64,000 bases of DNA, taken from Cyclobacteriaceae bacterium (GTDB taxonomy: Bacteria; Bacteroidota; Bacteroidia; Cytophagales; Cyclobacteriaceae). Numbering within the stretch: position 1 is the stretch's first letter; each line of letters begins with the position of its first letter. Below, one piece after another: positions 25,043-32,831 of this stretch. The notes under the pieces were generated by a model. The model ran no database searches. It was not told where the DNA came from and saw only the letters and a list, made by a program, of their open reading frames with translations. Made by a program: the position numbers and the translations under genes. The stretch covers positions 434,001 through 498,000 of the forward strand of contig JAHBTY010000001.1 in NCBI GenBank assembly GCA_019638355.1, given 5' to 3'.

Positions 25043-28000
25043 TTACTTCAATCCCGGCAAGGTAGTCGCAGGTGCTTCCTGTTCGTTACCAAACGATGGG
25101 GCTTTGCGTACTGTGGGATATACTTCATCCAGGGTATTGCCATCGTACAACCGGCCATTCTTCATTACTTTATTAATGGTGTTGGTGTTGCGCAGGTTGG
25201 TTAACGGATTCTGATCGAGGATTACTAAGTCGGCCAACTTGCCGGCTTCAATGCTTCCCAAATCACCATCTAACCCAATGGCTTTTGCACCTTGAATGGT
25301 AGCAACCTTTAATGCATTGTGGTTAGTTAAACCGCCACTGGCCACGCTCCACAATTCCCAATGGTAACCTAAACCTTGCAACTGGCCGTGCGAACCAATG
25401 CCCGCATTACCTCCGGCTTTCACCAAATCATTTACAAAGCGTGCATGGTCTTCAAACACATGTTCTTCTTTCATAAACCATGCTGGTCTTCTGCGCGACT
25501 TGGCATCCAACTCGGATTTTGCAAAGAAGTGATTCAACTTGGCATCGCCATTTACATTTTCAGTGGCGTAATAAAAATTCTCGGCCCACGGTCCACCGTA
25601 CGATACCAGCAACGTAGGTGTGTACGTCATGCCCGAAGCAGCTACTGCCGTTGTAAAATCTTTGTACAATGGATAGATGGGGAATGAATGTTCGTGCCCC
25701 GGATAGCCATCAATTAAATTGGTAAGGTTCAGTTTAAAGTCGAGACCACCTTCGGTAGTCGGCATCAGGTTTTGTTCTTTCGCAGCCTGAATGATCCACT
25801 GCCGGTGTTGGCGGTTACCCGTTAAATACATCTTAATAGTTTTGGTGTTGTAGTATTCTGAGTATTGCTTAAGCACATCTTTGGCTTGCTCAGCATCTTT
25901 CAGGTTATACATCCAATAACCGACACCAGGGCCGGTAGAATATACCCGCGGCCCGATGATGTCGCCCGTTTCAACCATGTCGCTGTAGGTTAACACATCG
26001 GTAGTAGAAGTTTGCGGGTCGCGCGTGGTGGTTACACCATAAGCAAGGTTTGCCGCATATAACCACACCTGGTTTTTATGAATGTTCCAGGCGGGCCACA
26101 TGTGTGCATGCGTATCAACAAAACCAGGCACAATGGTTTTGCCACTCAAATCCATTTTCTGTACGGAAGCATCTACGGCAATAGAACCGGCAGCACCTAC
26201 TTGTTTGATGCGGGCATTTTCAATTAACACATCGCCACGCTCAATTACTTCATCGCCTTTCATGGTAACAATGCGTGCATTCTGCAATAAGATTTTTCCA
26301 ACCGGAATATCTTTTTGGATGGTTACTTTAATGCGGAGTTCGGCTGGCTTGTAGCCTTCATCTTTTTTATCGTCTTTCTTGTCATCCTTCTTGTCGCCCT
26401 CTTTTTTATCATCAGGTTTTGCTTCATCTTTTTTAGTTTCACCTGCTTCTTTTGCTTTTTCTTCCGCAGCTTTTTTCTTCTTCAGTTCGTCTTCTTTCAG
26501 TTTCGCTTCTTCCATGTTGTAGGTAAAGAATGCATTACCCAACGTGAAGTAAACAGTTTTACCATTGCTACTCCAGCTTGGAAACTCACCACCCAACCTG
26601 GTAAGCTTGCGTGCCGGAAATTGTGCATTGGCTGCATCGGCCACAGAAATACTGGGCGCATCAATTCCGATTTTTGGAACGGTAACCACATAAATATCAT
26701 TGTTGATTTTGGCTAAGGCCTGATCGCCTTCGGGTGCCATTAATACAACTGATGCATTGGAAGGCTGGCGTTGGGGCTCAGCTGCAGTTTCTACCAACAT
26801 GCAATGATTCTCATCGGCCACCGAGCCATACACAGTAATACCGGTAACTTTCAAATGTGTTTTTTCATCGGTACCATCCCAACGAATGGAAACCAATCCT
26901 TTGCCACCACTGTACAGATAAATACGATCAGAACTTTTGGTGAAATGGGGTGTGCCCCGGCCGCGGGCTTTCGCAATAAAGGTTGTTGCGCCACCATCGC
27001 CACTAATCCACAATAAATCTTCCTGGCTTTGAAATGCAAACGGACCTTCGCTTTCGCGATAGTTGTTAGCGGTTCCTTTTAAAAATACAATCTTGTTTCC
27101 ATACCAGGCCGGCTCGCTATACAGAGCTGCAGCTTGTGTAAGCTTAACGGGCTTGGCACCTTTTGCTTTGAAGTTAATTTTATAAATGTTACCCCCGGTA
27201 CCTTCCCAACTTACCCATGCCAGTTGCGCACCATCCTGGCTCCAGGCCGGATAAGCTTCCGTAAAGTTGTTAGTCGTAATTCTTTTTGGTATCCCGTTCG
27301 GAAGATCCATCGTGTACAACCGGTTCAATACGGTAAAGGCAACTTGTTTGCCATCGGGCGAAACCACGGCATCGCGAATTTGTGTAGCGATGATATCCTT
27401 ATCGTCTTTGATCGGGTATTTAAAATCGGTTAATGTTGGGCCCATTAAAAATTCTGTTTCCAGTTCGAACGGAATGTTTACGGCATTACCACCCGTTACC
27501 GGGATGCTGTAAAACTTACCACCGTACGAGGCGATTACATTTTTGCTATCGGGTGTAAACGACATAGCCGGCAACACACCCATGGGTGCGATGGACTCTT
27601 GTTCATCGCGTTGAATGGGATAAGCCAACCACTTTTCATCACCGGTTTTTAAATCGCGAATCAGCAAACCGGTTTTATCGTTGTAGCGTGAGCCATAAAC
27701 CAACCACTTGCCATCGGGCGAAAGTGTAGGTGTAAAAGCAGAACCATAGCGAGCCGTTTCATTTTGCGATTCCCCGGTTTCGCGATCGTAAACACCTAAT
27801 TGATATTGCGGCAATTGCGCATTGTAATTCCATGCATTGTTGCGTAGCGAAAACCAGATGTAACGACCATCGGGACCAAAAGCGGGTTCGTGTACTTTCA
27901 GGTTATCGGGTTTGCTGATGAGTTGCGCACCTGAGCCACCATCTTTGTGGAACATCCACAACTTAAGATTGCGTGTACCACGCGAGCCGATAATGTACAT

Positions 28001-28468
28001 ACCATCGGGAGTCCACTCGGCCGATTGATAATTTTCGTTGTTGCCTTTTGTTACCTGAAGGGAATCGGATTTATCAAGCGCAAACCACCAGATGTTTTGG
28101 CCACCGCTGCGATCGCTGATGAATAAGAGCTTCTTGCCATCGGGGCTAAATTTGGGGTGCGAATCGAACGCCATGCCATTGGTAAACTGGGTGGGCTTGC
28201 CACCGGTAATGGGCATCGTAAAAATGTCGCCCAGAAAATCAAAGGCAATGGTTTTACCATCGGGGCTTACGTCCAAACTCATCCATGTACCTTCATTGGT
28301 TTTGATGGGCACGCGTCTGCCAACTTCTAAAGGCAGGTCTTTCTTTTTGGGTTTGGGTTTTTCTTTTTTGGTGGTGTCGGCCTTCTCCTCTTTTTTGGGT
28401 TCCTGGGCCAGCGTGGCGATGCTTACAAATAAGAGCATCGCGCAAAGCGGGGTAAAAAATTTAGTCAT
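25043..28468 (-). CDS. Secreted beta-propeller plus amidohydrolase fusion
   Basis: 1141 residues. Signal peptide MTKFFTPLCAMLLFVSIATLAQ; then a WD40/TolB-like propeller (about 45-680) with many repeats of the type SPDGKxxAF and SPDGKxLLFISDRSG; a lysine/aspartate-rich, poly-KKDD linker at about 690-740; and an amidohydrolase domain (about 745-1120) with VDTHAHMWPAW (HxH metal ligands near 786), GHEHSFP, and the closing 'EAGKLADLVILDQNPLTNLRN'. Probably a periplasmic zinc hydrolase of cyclic amides, peptides or similar. Stands alone, ended by a good terminator. Confidence 0.9.
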   Translation of the reverse strand: MTKFFTPLCAMLLFVSIATLAQEPKKEEKADTTKKEKPKPKKKDLPLEVGRRVPIKTNEGTWMSLDVSPDGKTIAFDFLGDIFTMPITGGKPTQFTNGMAFDSHPKFSPDGKKLLFISDRSGGQNIWWFALDKSDSLQVTKGNNENYQSAEWTPDGMYIIGSRGTRNLKLWMFHKDGGSGAQLISKPDNLKVHEPAFGPDGRYIWFSLRNNAWNYNAQLPQYQLGVYDRETGESQNETARYGSAFTPTLSPDGKWLVYGSRYNDKTGLLIRDLKTGDEKWLAYPIQRDEQESIAPMGVLPAMSFTPDSKNVIASYGGKFYSIPVTGGNAVNIPFELETEFLMGPTLTDFKYPIKDDKDIIATQIRDAVVSPDGKQVAFTVLNRLYTMDLPNGIPKRITTNNFTEAYPAWSQDGAQLAWVSWEGTGGNIYKINFKAKGAKPVKLTQAAALYSEPAWYGNKIVFLKGTANNYRESEGPFAFQSQEDLLWISGDGGATTFIAKARGRGTPHFTKSSDRIYLYSGGKGLVSIRWDGTDEKTHLKVTGITVYGSVADENHCMLVETAAEPQRQPSNASVVLMAPEGDQALAKINNDIYVVTVPKIGIDAPSISVADAANAQFPARKLTRLGGEFPSWSSNGKTVYFTLGNAFFTYNMEEAKLKEDELKKKKAAEEKAKEAGETKKDEAKPDDKKEGDKKDDKKDDKKDEGYKPAELRIKVTIQKDIPVGKILLQNARIVTMKGDEVIERGDVLIENARIKQVGAAGSIAVDASVQKMDLSGKTIVPGFVDTHAHMWPAWNIHKNQVWLYAANLAYGVTTTRDPQTSTTDVLTYSDMVETGDIIGPRVYSTGPGVGYWMYNLKDAEQAKDVLKQYSEYYNTKTIKMYLTGNRQHRQWIIQAAKEQNLMPTTEGGLDFKLNLTNLIDGYPGHEHSFPIYPLYKDFTTAVAASGMTYTPTLLVSYGGPWAENFYYATENVNGDAKLNHFFAKSELDAKSRRRPAWFMKEEHVFEDHARFVNDLVKAGGNAGIGSHGQLQGLGYHWELWSVASGGLTNHNALKVATIQGAKAIGLDGDLGSIEAGKLADLVILDQNPLTNLRNTNTINKVMKNGRLYDGNTLDEVYPTVRKAPSFGNEQEAPATTLPGLK

Positions 28469-28545
28469 GCAGTTTGGGATTAAAACAGGATTGATTTACT
28501 GAGAAATGAGCAAAAGGTTACGGGATTTTGATGGGAGGTAAAACA

Positions 28546-28574
28546 TTAACCGCAAAGGCGTGGGGACGCTGAGG
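28546..28574. repeat. Fragment of 'CGCAAAG' intergenic repeat
   Basis: TTAACCGCAAAGGCG...ACGCTGAGG upstream of the amidohydrolase gene (28546-28574) matches the word family of the inverted repeat at 58715-58779 and of 52671-52691. One degenerate copy, no partner nearby. Confidence 0.5.
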
Positions 28575-28645
28575 TATAAAAATGTGATGGTTAAAACCTT
28601 GGATCCAACATGGAACAAAAGTAATCTTCCTACTAAACCCGTTAG

Positions 28646-28834
28646 CTATTTTAGGGATGCTTGCTTAAGAATACTGTTAAGTGTGCCACGTGGAATATCA
28701 TCAGATAGTCGATGATAAGCAATTGTAACAATTCCGGCTTTTATCTTGTGCTTGTAAGCGCGATGGCTTCCGCGTTGTCGAACCATTTCCCATCCATCAT
28801 CTTCAATAAGTTTTACAACGTCTTTGTATTTCAT
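28646..28834 (-). CDS. hicA: HicA-type mRNA interferase toxin
   Basis: 62 residues. Small dsRBD-like fold with the conserved RQRGSHRAYKH around the catalytic His near residue 24, and 'DIPRGTLNSILKQASL' at the end. HicA cleaves mRNA when not bound by HicB. It lies 5 bp downstream of the HicB gene in one operon, antitoxin first. Confidence 0.92.
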   Translation of the reverse strand: MKYKDVVKLIEDDGWEMVRQRGSHRAYKHKIKAGIVTIAYHRLSDDIPRGTLNSILKQASLK

Positions 28835-28839
28835 CTAAA

Positions 28840-29052
28840 TCACGCAAAAACCAGTGTCTCTGACTCTGAATTGGGTTCTGGAATGTCGTAACCGGATTCC
28901 CGCATTACTTCGATATGAAGTTTAATGGCCTCTACAATATTCTCGGTTACTTCTTCTTTTGTTGCTCCGGCTGATGTGCAGCCAGGCAAATCTGGAACAT
29001 AAGCGCTGTAACCGTCTAAACTCTTTTCGTAGATGATTAAATACTTTGTCAT
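28840..29052 (-). CDS. hicB: HicB-type antitoxin (short form)
   Basis: 70 residues. Partial RNase H fold: YLIIYEKSLDGYSAYVPDLP, GCTSAGATKEEVTENIVEAI with 'KLHIEVMRESGYDIPEP'. No C-terminal DNA-binding domain follows, so autoregulation would require another factor. Starts with ATG; ends 5 bp before hicA. Compare the stand-alone HicB-like gene at 60223. Confidence 0.92.
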   Translation of the reverse strand: MTKYLIIYEKSLDGYSAYVPDLPGCTSAGATKEEVTENIVEAIKLHIEVMRESGYDIPEPNSESETLVFA

Positions 29053-29100
29053 TTAGAATACTTGTTTATCGTAAAGATACCTAAATTTTTAAGGCCTTTA

Positions 29101-29469
29101 CTAATTCAAATGCTTTCGCAAAACTCGTTTATCCACCCACTGCAAAAACAAAATAAACGCAATTCCAAAAACTACCAATCCCGGGTACCCGGAGATAAAC
29201 GAAAACACACCTACTGTCCATGCGTTTGTTATAACAAGCACTACAATCAAGGCAATCACCGAAAGGAAAATACCAAATGCCAGCCAACGGAAATCGCGCT
29301 GCTCTTCGCGCTTTTCTATTTTAGCAATAATGCGATCGGCAAAAGGTAACGATACATAAAATGCTGGCTCTTGCTTTAAGGCAGTAAACACATGCTGATA
29401 GGCTTCGCCATCATCGCTATGCACTGGCATACCAGCTTCAATTTTCTTTTGCAATTCTTCTTCTTTCAT
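29101..29469 (-). CDS. Two-TM membrane protein paired with the truncated sigma factor
   Basis: 122 residues. A charged N-terminal 60 residues (MKEEELQKKIEAGMPVHSDD...) precede two hydrophobic helices, FRWLAFGIFLSVIALIVVLVIT and 'GVFSFISGYPGLVVFGIAFILFLQWV'. The start overlaps the sigma factor stop by 4 bp (ATGA), typical of a sigma/anti-sigma pair. There is no zinc motif. Given the truncation of its partner it may be a relic or act elsewhere. Confidence 0.7.
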   Translation of the reverse strand: MKEEELQKKIEAGMPVHSDDGEAYQHVFTALKQEPAFYVSLPFADRIIAKIEKREEQRDFRWLAFGIFLSVIALIVVLVITNAWTVGVFSFISGYPGLVVFGIAFILFLQWVDKRVLRKHLN

Positions 29470-29813
29470 ACTGCTTCTTTGCCAAGGTACTGTTTTACTT
29501 TTTCTTTCAACAACTGTCGCGCCCGGAATAAATAATTCTTTACGGTGCCTTCGGGCAAACCGGTTATTTCTACAATTTCCGGATAACTCATTTCCTGCAC
29601 ATGGTATAAAGTAAGAATGGCTTTATACTGTGGCGGAAGTTTTTCAACCAGCTTCAATACGATTTGATCCATTTCCTTGTCGGCCAGATTTTCGCTGGCG
29701 TCATCAATGGCAATAAATCGTTCAATACTCGTTTCATCTTCGGGCAAATCGCTGATCTTAATCCTGCGTTTGCGCAAATGGTTAATGCCATGCCTGTACG
29801 CAATATTTTTCAA
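29466..29813 (-). CDS. N-terminally truncated ECF sigma factor
   Basis: 115 residues where intact ECF sigma factors have about 170-190. Reading begins at a TTG (no ATG available) with NIAYRHGINHLRKRR, which is the end of region 2 (the 2.4 part). Region 4 is complete: LPPQYKAILTLYHVQEMSYPEI and 'VEITGLPEGTVKNYLFRARQLL'. Regions 2.1-2.2 (core RNA polymerase binding) have no room: a stop lies 8 codons upstream of the TTG and the gene at 29886 begins 72 bp away in the other direction. Likely non-functional, or a competitor. Confidence 0.75.
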   Translation of the reverse strand: MKNIAYRHGINHLRKRRIKISDLPEDETSIERFIAIDDASENLADKEMDQIVLKLVEKLPPQYKAILTLYHVQEMSYPEIVEITGLPEGTVKNYLFRARQLLKEKVKQYLGKEAV

Positions 29814-29885
29814 TTCCCTGCAACATTGCTTTCAAGGCTTGTGTCTTACGCCCCAAACCAAATAGAGAAACAAAACAACAAAAAC

Positions 29886-30236
29886 ATGAGCGCCCTTAGA
29901 GATATACTTATGCCAATTACCATTATCGGAAGTTTTGGTACAGCCATTTATCTATTTACTAAAGTAATGACTGACTACATTCTGAAAAAAAGAATGATTG
30001 AAAAAGGATTTGTAAACGATGATACCCAGGCCATCTTTAAACAACACACAGCCGACAATCGCTACAGCTCGTTGAAGTGGGGACTGATTATTTTCTTTGC
30101 CGGACTTGCTTTGGTTATAATGGAATTTATTCCTACCGGCCCGGAGTCGCCACTGCCGTATGGATTGTTTGCATTGTCGGTATCGCTCGGTTTTTTGATC
30201 TACTACTTTGTAATCAAAAAAGAATCGGGTAAGTAA
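29886..30236 (+). CDS. Small membrane protein, resembling DUF6249
   Basis: 116 residues. Two or three hydrophobic segments: ILMPITIIGSFGTAIYLFTKVM, LKWGLIIFFAGLALVIMEF and 'YGLFALSVSLGFLIYYFVI'. The arrangement resembles small DUF6249-like proteins that often sit next to ECF sigma factors in Bacteroidota. It is divergent from the truncated sigma gene and ended by a terminator at 30313. The family call is only by pattern and is uncertain. Confidence 0.6.
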   Translation: MSALRDILMPITIIGSFGTAIYLFTKVMTDYILKKRMIEKGFVNDDTQAIFKQHTADNRYSSLKWGLIIFFAGLALVIMEFIPTGPESPLPYGLFALSVSLGFLIYYFVIKKESGK

Positions 30237-30312
30237 AGGTTGTTCACTTTTGCTTGCACCTGTTCAGATTTCAACACTTAGATTTTTTATTTCTAGTATT
30301 CCAGATCAAAAT

Positions 30313-30340
30313 CGAACCTCGATACAAAGGTTCGGTTTTT
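30313..30340 (+). terminator. Probable terminator after the 116-aa membrane protein
   Basis: CGAACC (30313-30318) pairs with GGTTCG (30329-30334) across a 10-nt loop, followed by GTTTTT on the + strand. The stem is short, but the T run and position between the 29886 gene and the FtsX gene fit. Confidence 0.5.
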
Positions 30341-30374
30341 GATTCGACTTTTTCTTTCAAAAAAATACAACGCC

Positions 30375-32786
30375 ATGTTTCGTAATTACATTAAAACCAC
30401 CGTGCGCAGTTTAATGCGGCATAAGTTCTTTTCGGCTATCAACGTGTTTGGTCTTGCCATTGGTATGTCGGTATGCATGACGGTTATCATGCTGGTGGCC
30501 GATCAACTTACATACGACCAACATAATTCAAAGCGCAATCAGATTTATCGCGTTACTACGCATGGAGTGGATCAAAACGGTGTAATCAACGACAATCAAC
30601 CCAATGCAGCCTCGCCCATGACGTTGCGAGGAGAATTACTTGAAAACTACACAGGCATTACGCAGGTAGTACGTTTGATGCGTGGCTTTGGTAATGGCTG
30701 GCTGGAGTTTGAAAATCAAAATGTAAATATTCCGTTGGCAGGATTCTTTGCTGATGCGGAAGCACTCACATTTTTTGAATACGAACTTCAATATGGCGAT
30801 GCGGCTACTGCATTAAAAGAACCTTACTCGGTTGTGCTTACACGTGCAGCTGCCAACAAACTTTTTAAAGATGAAAACCCGTTAGGGCAAACGATTAAAG
30901 TAGGCGACATCGGCATCTATACTGTTACAGGTGTATTAAAAGAAACCAAAAACAAATCGCACATTGTATTTGAAGCATTGGCCAGTATTTCTACTGTTAA
31001 TAATTTACCTAGCAAGAACAACCTTACCGAATGGACCAACTACTGGAATGGCTGGACTTATATTTTAACGGATGGTTCTCAATCGCGCGAAAGCGTGCAA
31101 GCAAACCTTGACAAAATCTATGCGCAACACATTGGTAGTTTAACCGATCCGAATGCTTATCGCATGAAGTTTGGTTTACAACCTTTAATGGGTATTACTC
31201 CGGGGCCGTTAACCAACAATCCTATCGGACCCAGCTTGCCTTGGTTTTTCATTTATTTCCTTGGTGGATTGGGACTTGTGATACTGCTTACCTCTTGTTT
31301 CAATTTTACAAACCTTTCTATTGCACGTTCCTTAACGCGTGCCCGCGAAATCGGGATTCGCAAAGTTACCGGGGCTGCACGCTGGCAAGTGTTTGTACAA
31401 TTTATGAGTGAATCAATCTTCATAGCATTTATAGCACTAATTTTTGCCTTCGCATTTCTGATTGTATTAAAGCCCGTTATTCTACAACTCAACTTTGCCC
31501 GCATGTTTCATTGGGACTTGGAATCGAATTTGTTAGTGATGGCAAGTTTTGCGGTGTTTGCTTTAGTGGTGGGGATATTAGCCGGTTTCTTTCCGGCAGT
31601 GGTGCTATCCGGATTTCAACCTGTAAAAGTATTGAAGGGCTTTGGTAACATGAAGTTATTCTCGCGCATGGGCTTGCGCAAAACGTTATTGGTTGCACAG
31701 TTTACACTTTCGCTTTTCTTTATTCTGTCGGCTATTGTTCTCTACAACCAGTTCAATCTGTTTATGGGGCAGAGTCATGGTTTTAATATGGCGCAAAATA
31801 TTTCTATTAAACTCAACAATACTTCGGCACAACATCTTAAGAATGAACTGGCTAAGCATAACAACATTACCCACGTAACAGCCTCTTCGCATTTGCCTTC
31901 GGCTGGCACATCTTATGGCACTACGTTAAAACGTAACCTGAGCGATACCGAAGGATTACAATTGGATTACTTCCTGGTGGATGAAGATTACCTCGGCAAC
32001 ATGGATATTAAGTTATTGGCCGGTCGTTTTTTCACAGCCGGGGCGGATAGCATCAACAAAGAATACATTGTACTTAACGAACAAGCTGTTTCCAAATTTA
32101 ACTTTGGTTCGGTTCAGGATGCTATCGGGCAACAGGTAATACAAGATCGTGATTCGCTTGCGCGCACGGTTATTGGTGTGGTATCGGGTTACAATCATCG
32201 CGACCTTACGCGGCAGATTTCGCCTATGGCACTATTGTACGATCCTACTCAATTCAATGTGTTGCAGGTTTCGTATTTGGGATCGTACGAGCAAGCGGTT
32301 GCCGCTATTGAGCAAGCCTGGACAACGGTTAACCCCGAACTTAAAATCGATTACAACACCGTTGACTCAGAAGTAAAGAAATTTTACGAAATCATTTTTG
32401 GTGATGTTGTTTCGGTGCTTACGGTAATTGCATCGTTAGCTGTTTTGATTTCTTGCCTTGGATTGTTGGGTATGGCTACCTACACCATGGAAACCCGGGT
32501 TAAAGAAATTTCTATTCGTAAAATATTAGGTTCGGATAATGGTTCGCTGATTCTATTACTATCGAAGAGCTTTCTTGTATTGTTGTTTATTTCGATTGTG
32601 ATTGCCGTACCGCTTGCCTACTTTGCCAACAACATGTGGCTGCAGTTAATTGCTTATCACACTGCTTTCGACTTTAGCGTGATTATTATCGGGGTATTGA
32701 TTCTGATTGTGTTTGCTGTTATCACGATTGGTTCGCAAACCATTCGCGCTACGTTTGTAAACCCGGTAGAGAATTTGAAGGAGTGA
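30375..32786 (+). CDS. FtsX-family ABC transporter permease
   Basis: 803 residues from ATG 30375. Standard double-FtsX layout: N-terminal helix after MFRNYIKTTVRSLMRHKFFSAI, MacB-like periplasmic domain (about 45-275), three helices (GLGLVILLTSCFNFTNLSIA...; FIAFIALIFAFAFLIVL...; FAVFALVVGILAGFFPAVVL), a second N-terminal helix and periplasmic domain, and three C-terminal helices ending 'QTIRATFVNPVENLKE'. 'RAREIGIRKVTGA' and 'VKEISIRKILGSD' are the coupling motifs to an ATPase. These proteins extrude lipids, peptides or drugs; the cognate ATPase is not in the window. A perfect terminator lies between it and the A2M gene. Confidence 0.92.
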   Translation: MFRNYIKTTVRSLMRHKFFSAINVFGLAIGMSVCMTVIMLVADQLTYDQHNSKRNQIYRVTTHGVDQNGVINDNQPNAASPMTLRGELLENYTGITQVVRLMRGFGNGWLEFENQNVNIPLAGFFADAEALTFFEYELQYGDAATALKEPYSVVLTRAAANKLFKDENPLGQTIKVGDIGIYTVTGVLKETKNKSHIVFEALASISTVNNLPSKNNLTEWTNYWNGWTYILTDGSQSRESVQANLDKIYAQHIGSLTDPNAYRMKFGLQPLMGITPGPLTNNPIGPSLPWFFIYFLGGLGLVILLTSCFNFTNLSIARSLTRAREIGIRKVTGAARWQVFVQFMSESIFIAFIALIFAFAFLIVLKPVILQLNFARMFHWDLESNLLVMASFAVFALVVGILAGFFPAVVLSGFQPVKVLKGFGNMKLFSRMGLRKTLLVAQFTLSLFFILSAIVLYNQFNLFMGQSHGFNMAQNISIKLNNTSAQHLKNELAKHNNITHVTASSHLPSAGTSYGTTLKRNLSDTEGLQLDYFLVDEDYLGNMDIKLLAGRFFTAGADSINKEYIVLNEQAVSKFNFGSVQDAIGQQVIQDRDSLARTVIGVVSGYNHRDLTRQISPMALLYDPTQFNVLQVSYLGSYEQAVAAIEQAWTTVNPELKIDYNTVDSEVKKFYEIIFGDVVSVLTVIASLAVLISCLGLLGMATYTMETRVKEISIRKILGSDNGSLILLLSKSFLVLLFISIVIAVPLAYFANNMWLQLIAYHTAFDFSVIIIGVLILIVFAVITIGSQTIRATFVNPVENLKE

Positions 32787-32790
32787 AAAA

Positions 32791-32825
32791 AGACTATTCC
32801 AAAGCACTCAACTCTGGAATAGTCT
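32791..32825. terminator. Bidirectional terminator
   Basis: A perfect 11-bp inverted repeat, AGACTATTCCA (32791-32801) and its complement (32815-32825), with a 13-nt loop. AAAAA precedes it and ATTTCTT follows, so T-rich tails exist on both strands. It lies in the 45-bp convergent gap between the FtsX and A2M genes. Confidence 0.85.
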
Positions 32826-32831
32826 ATTTCT

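Noticed and set aside
29664-29885. N-terminal extension of the 116-aa membrane protein
   Set aside because: It would overlap the sigma gene on the other strand for more than 200 bp; the ATG at 29886 begins the hydrophobic protein.
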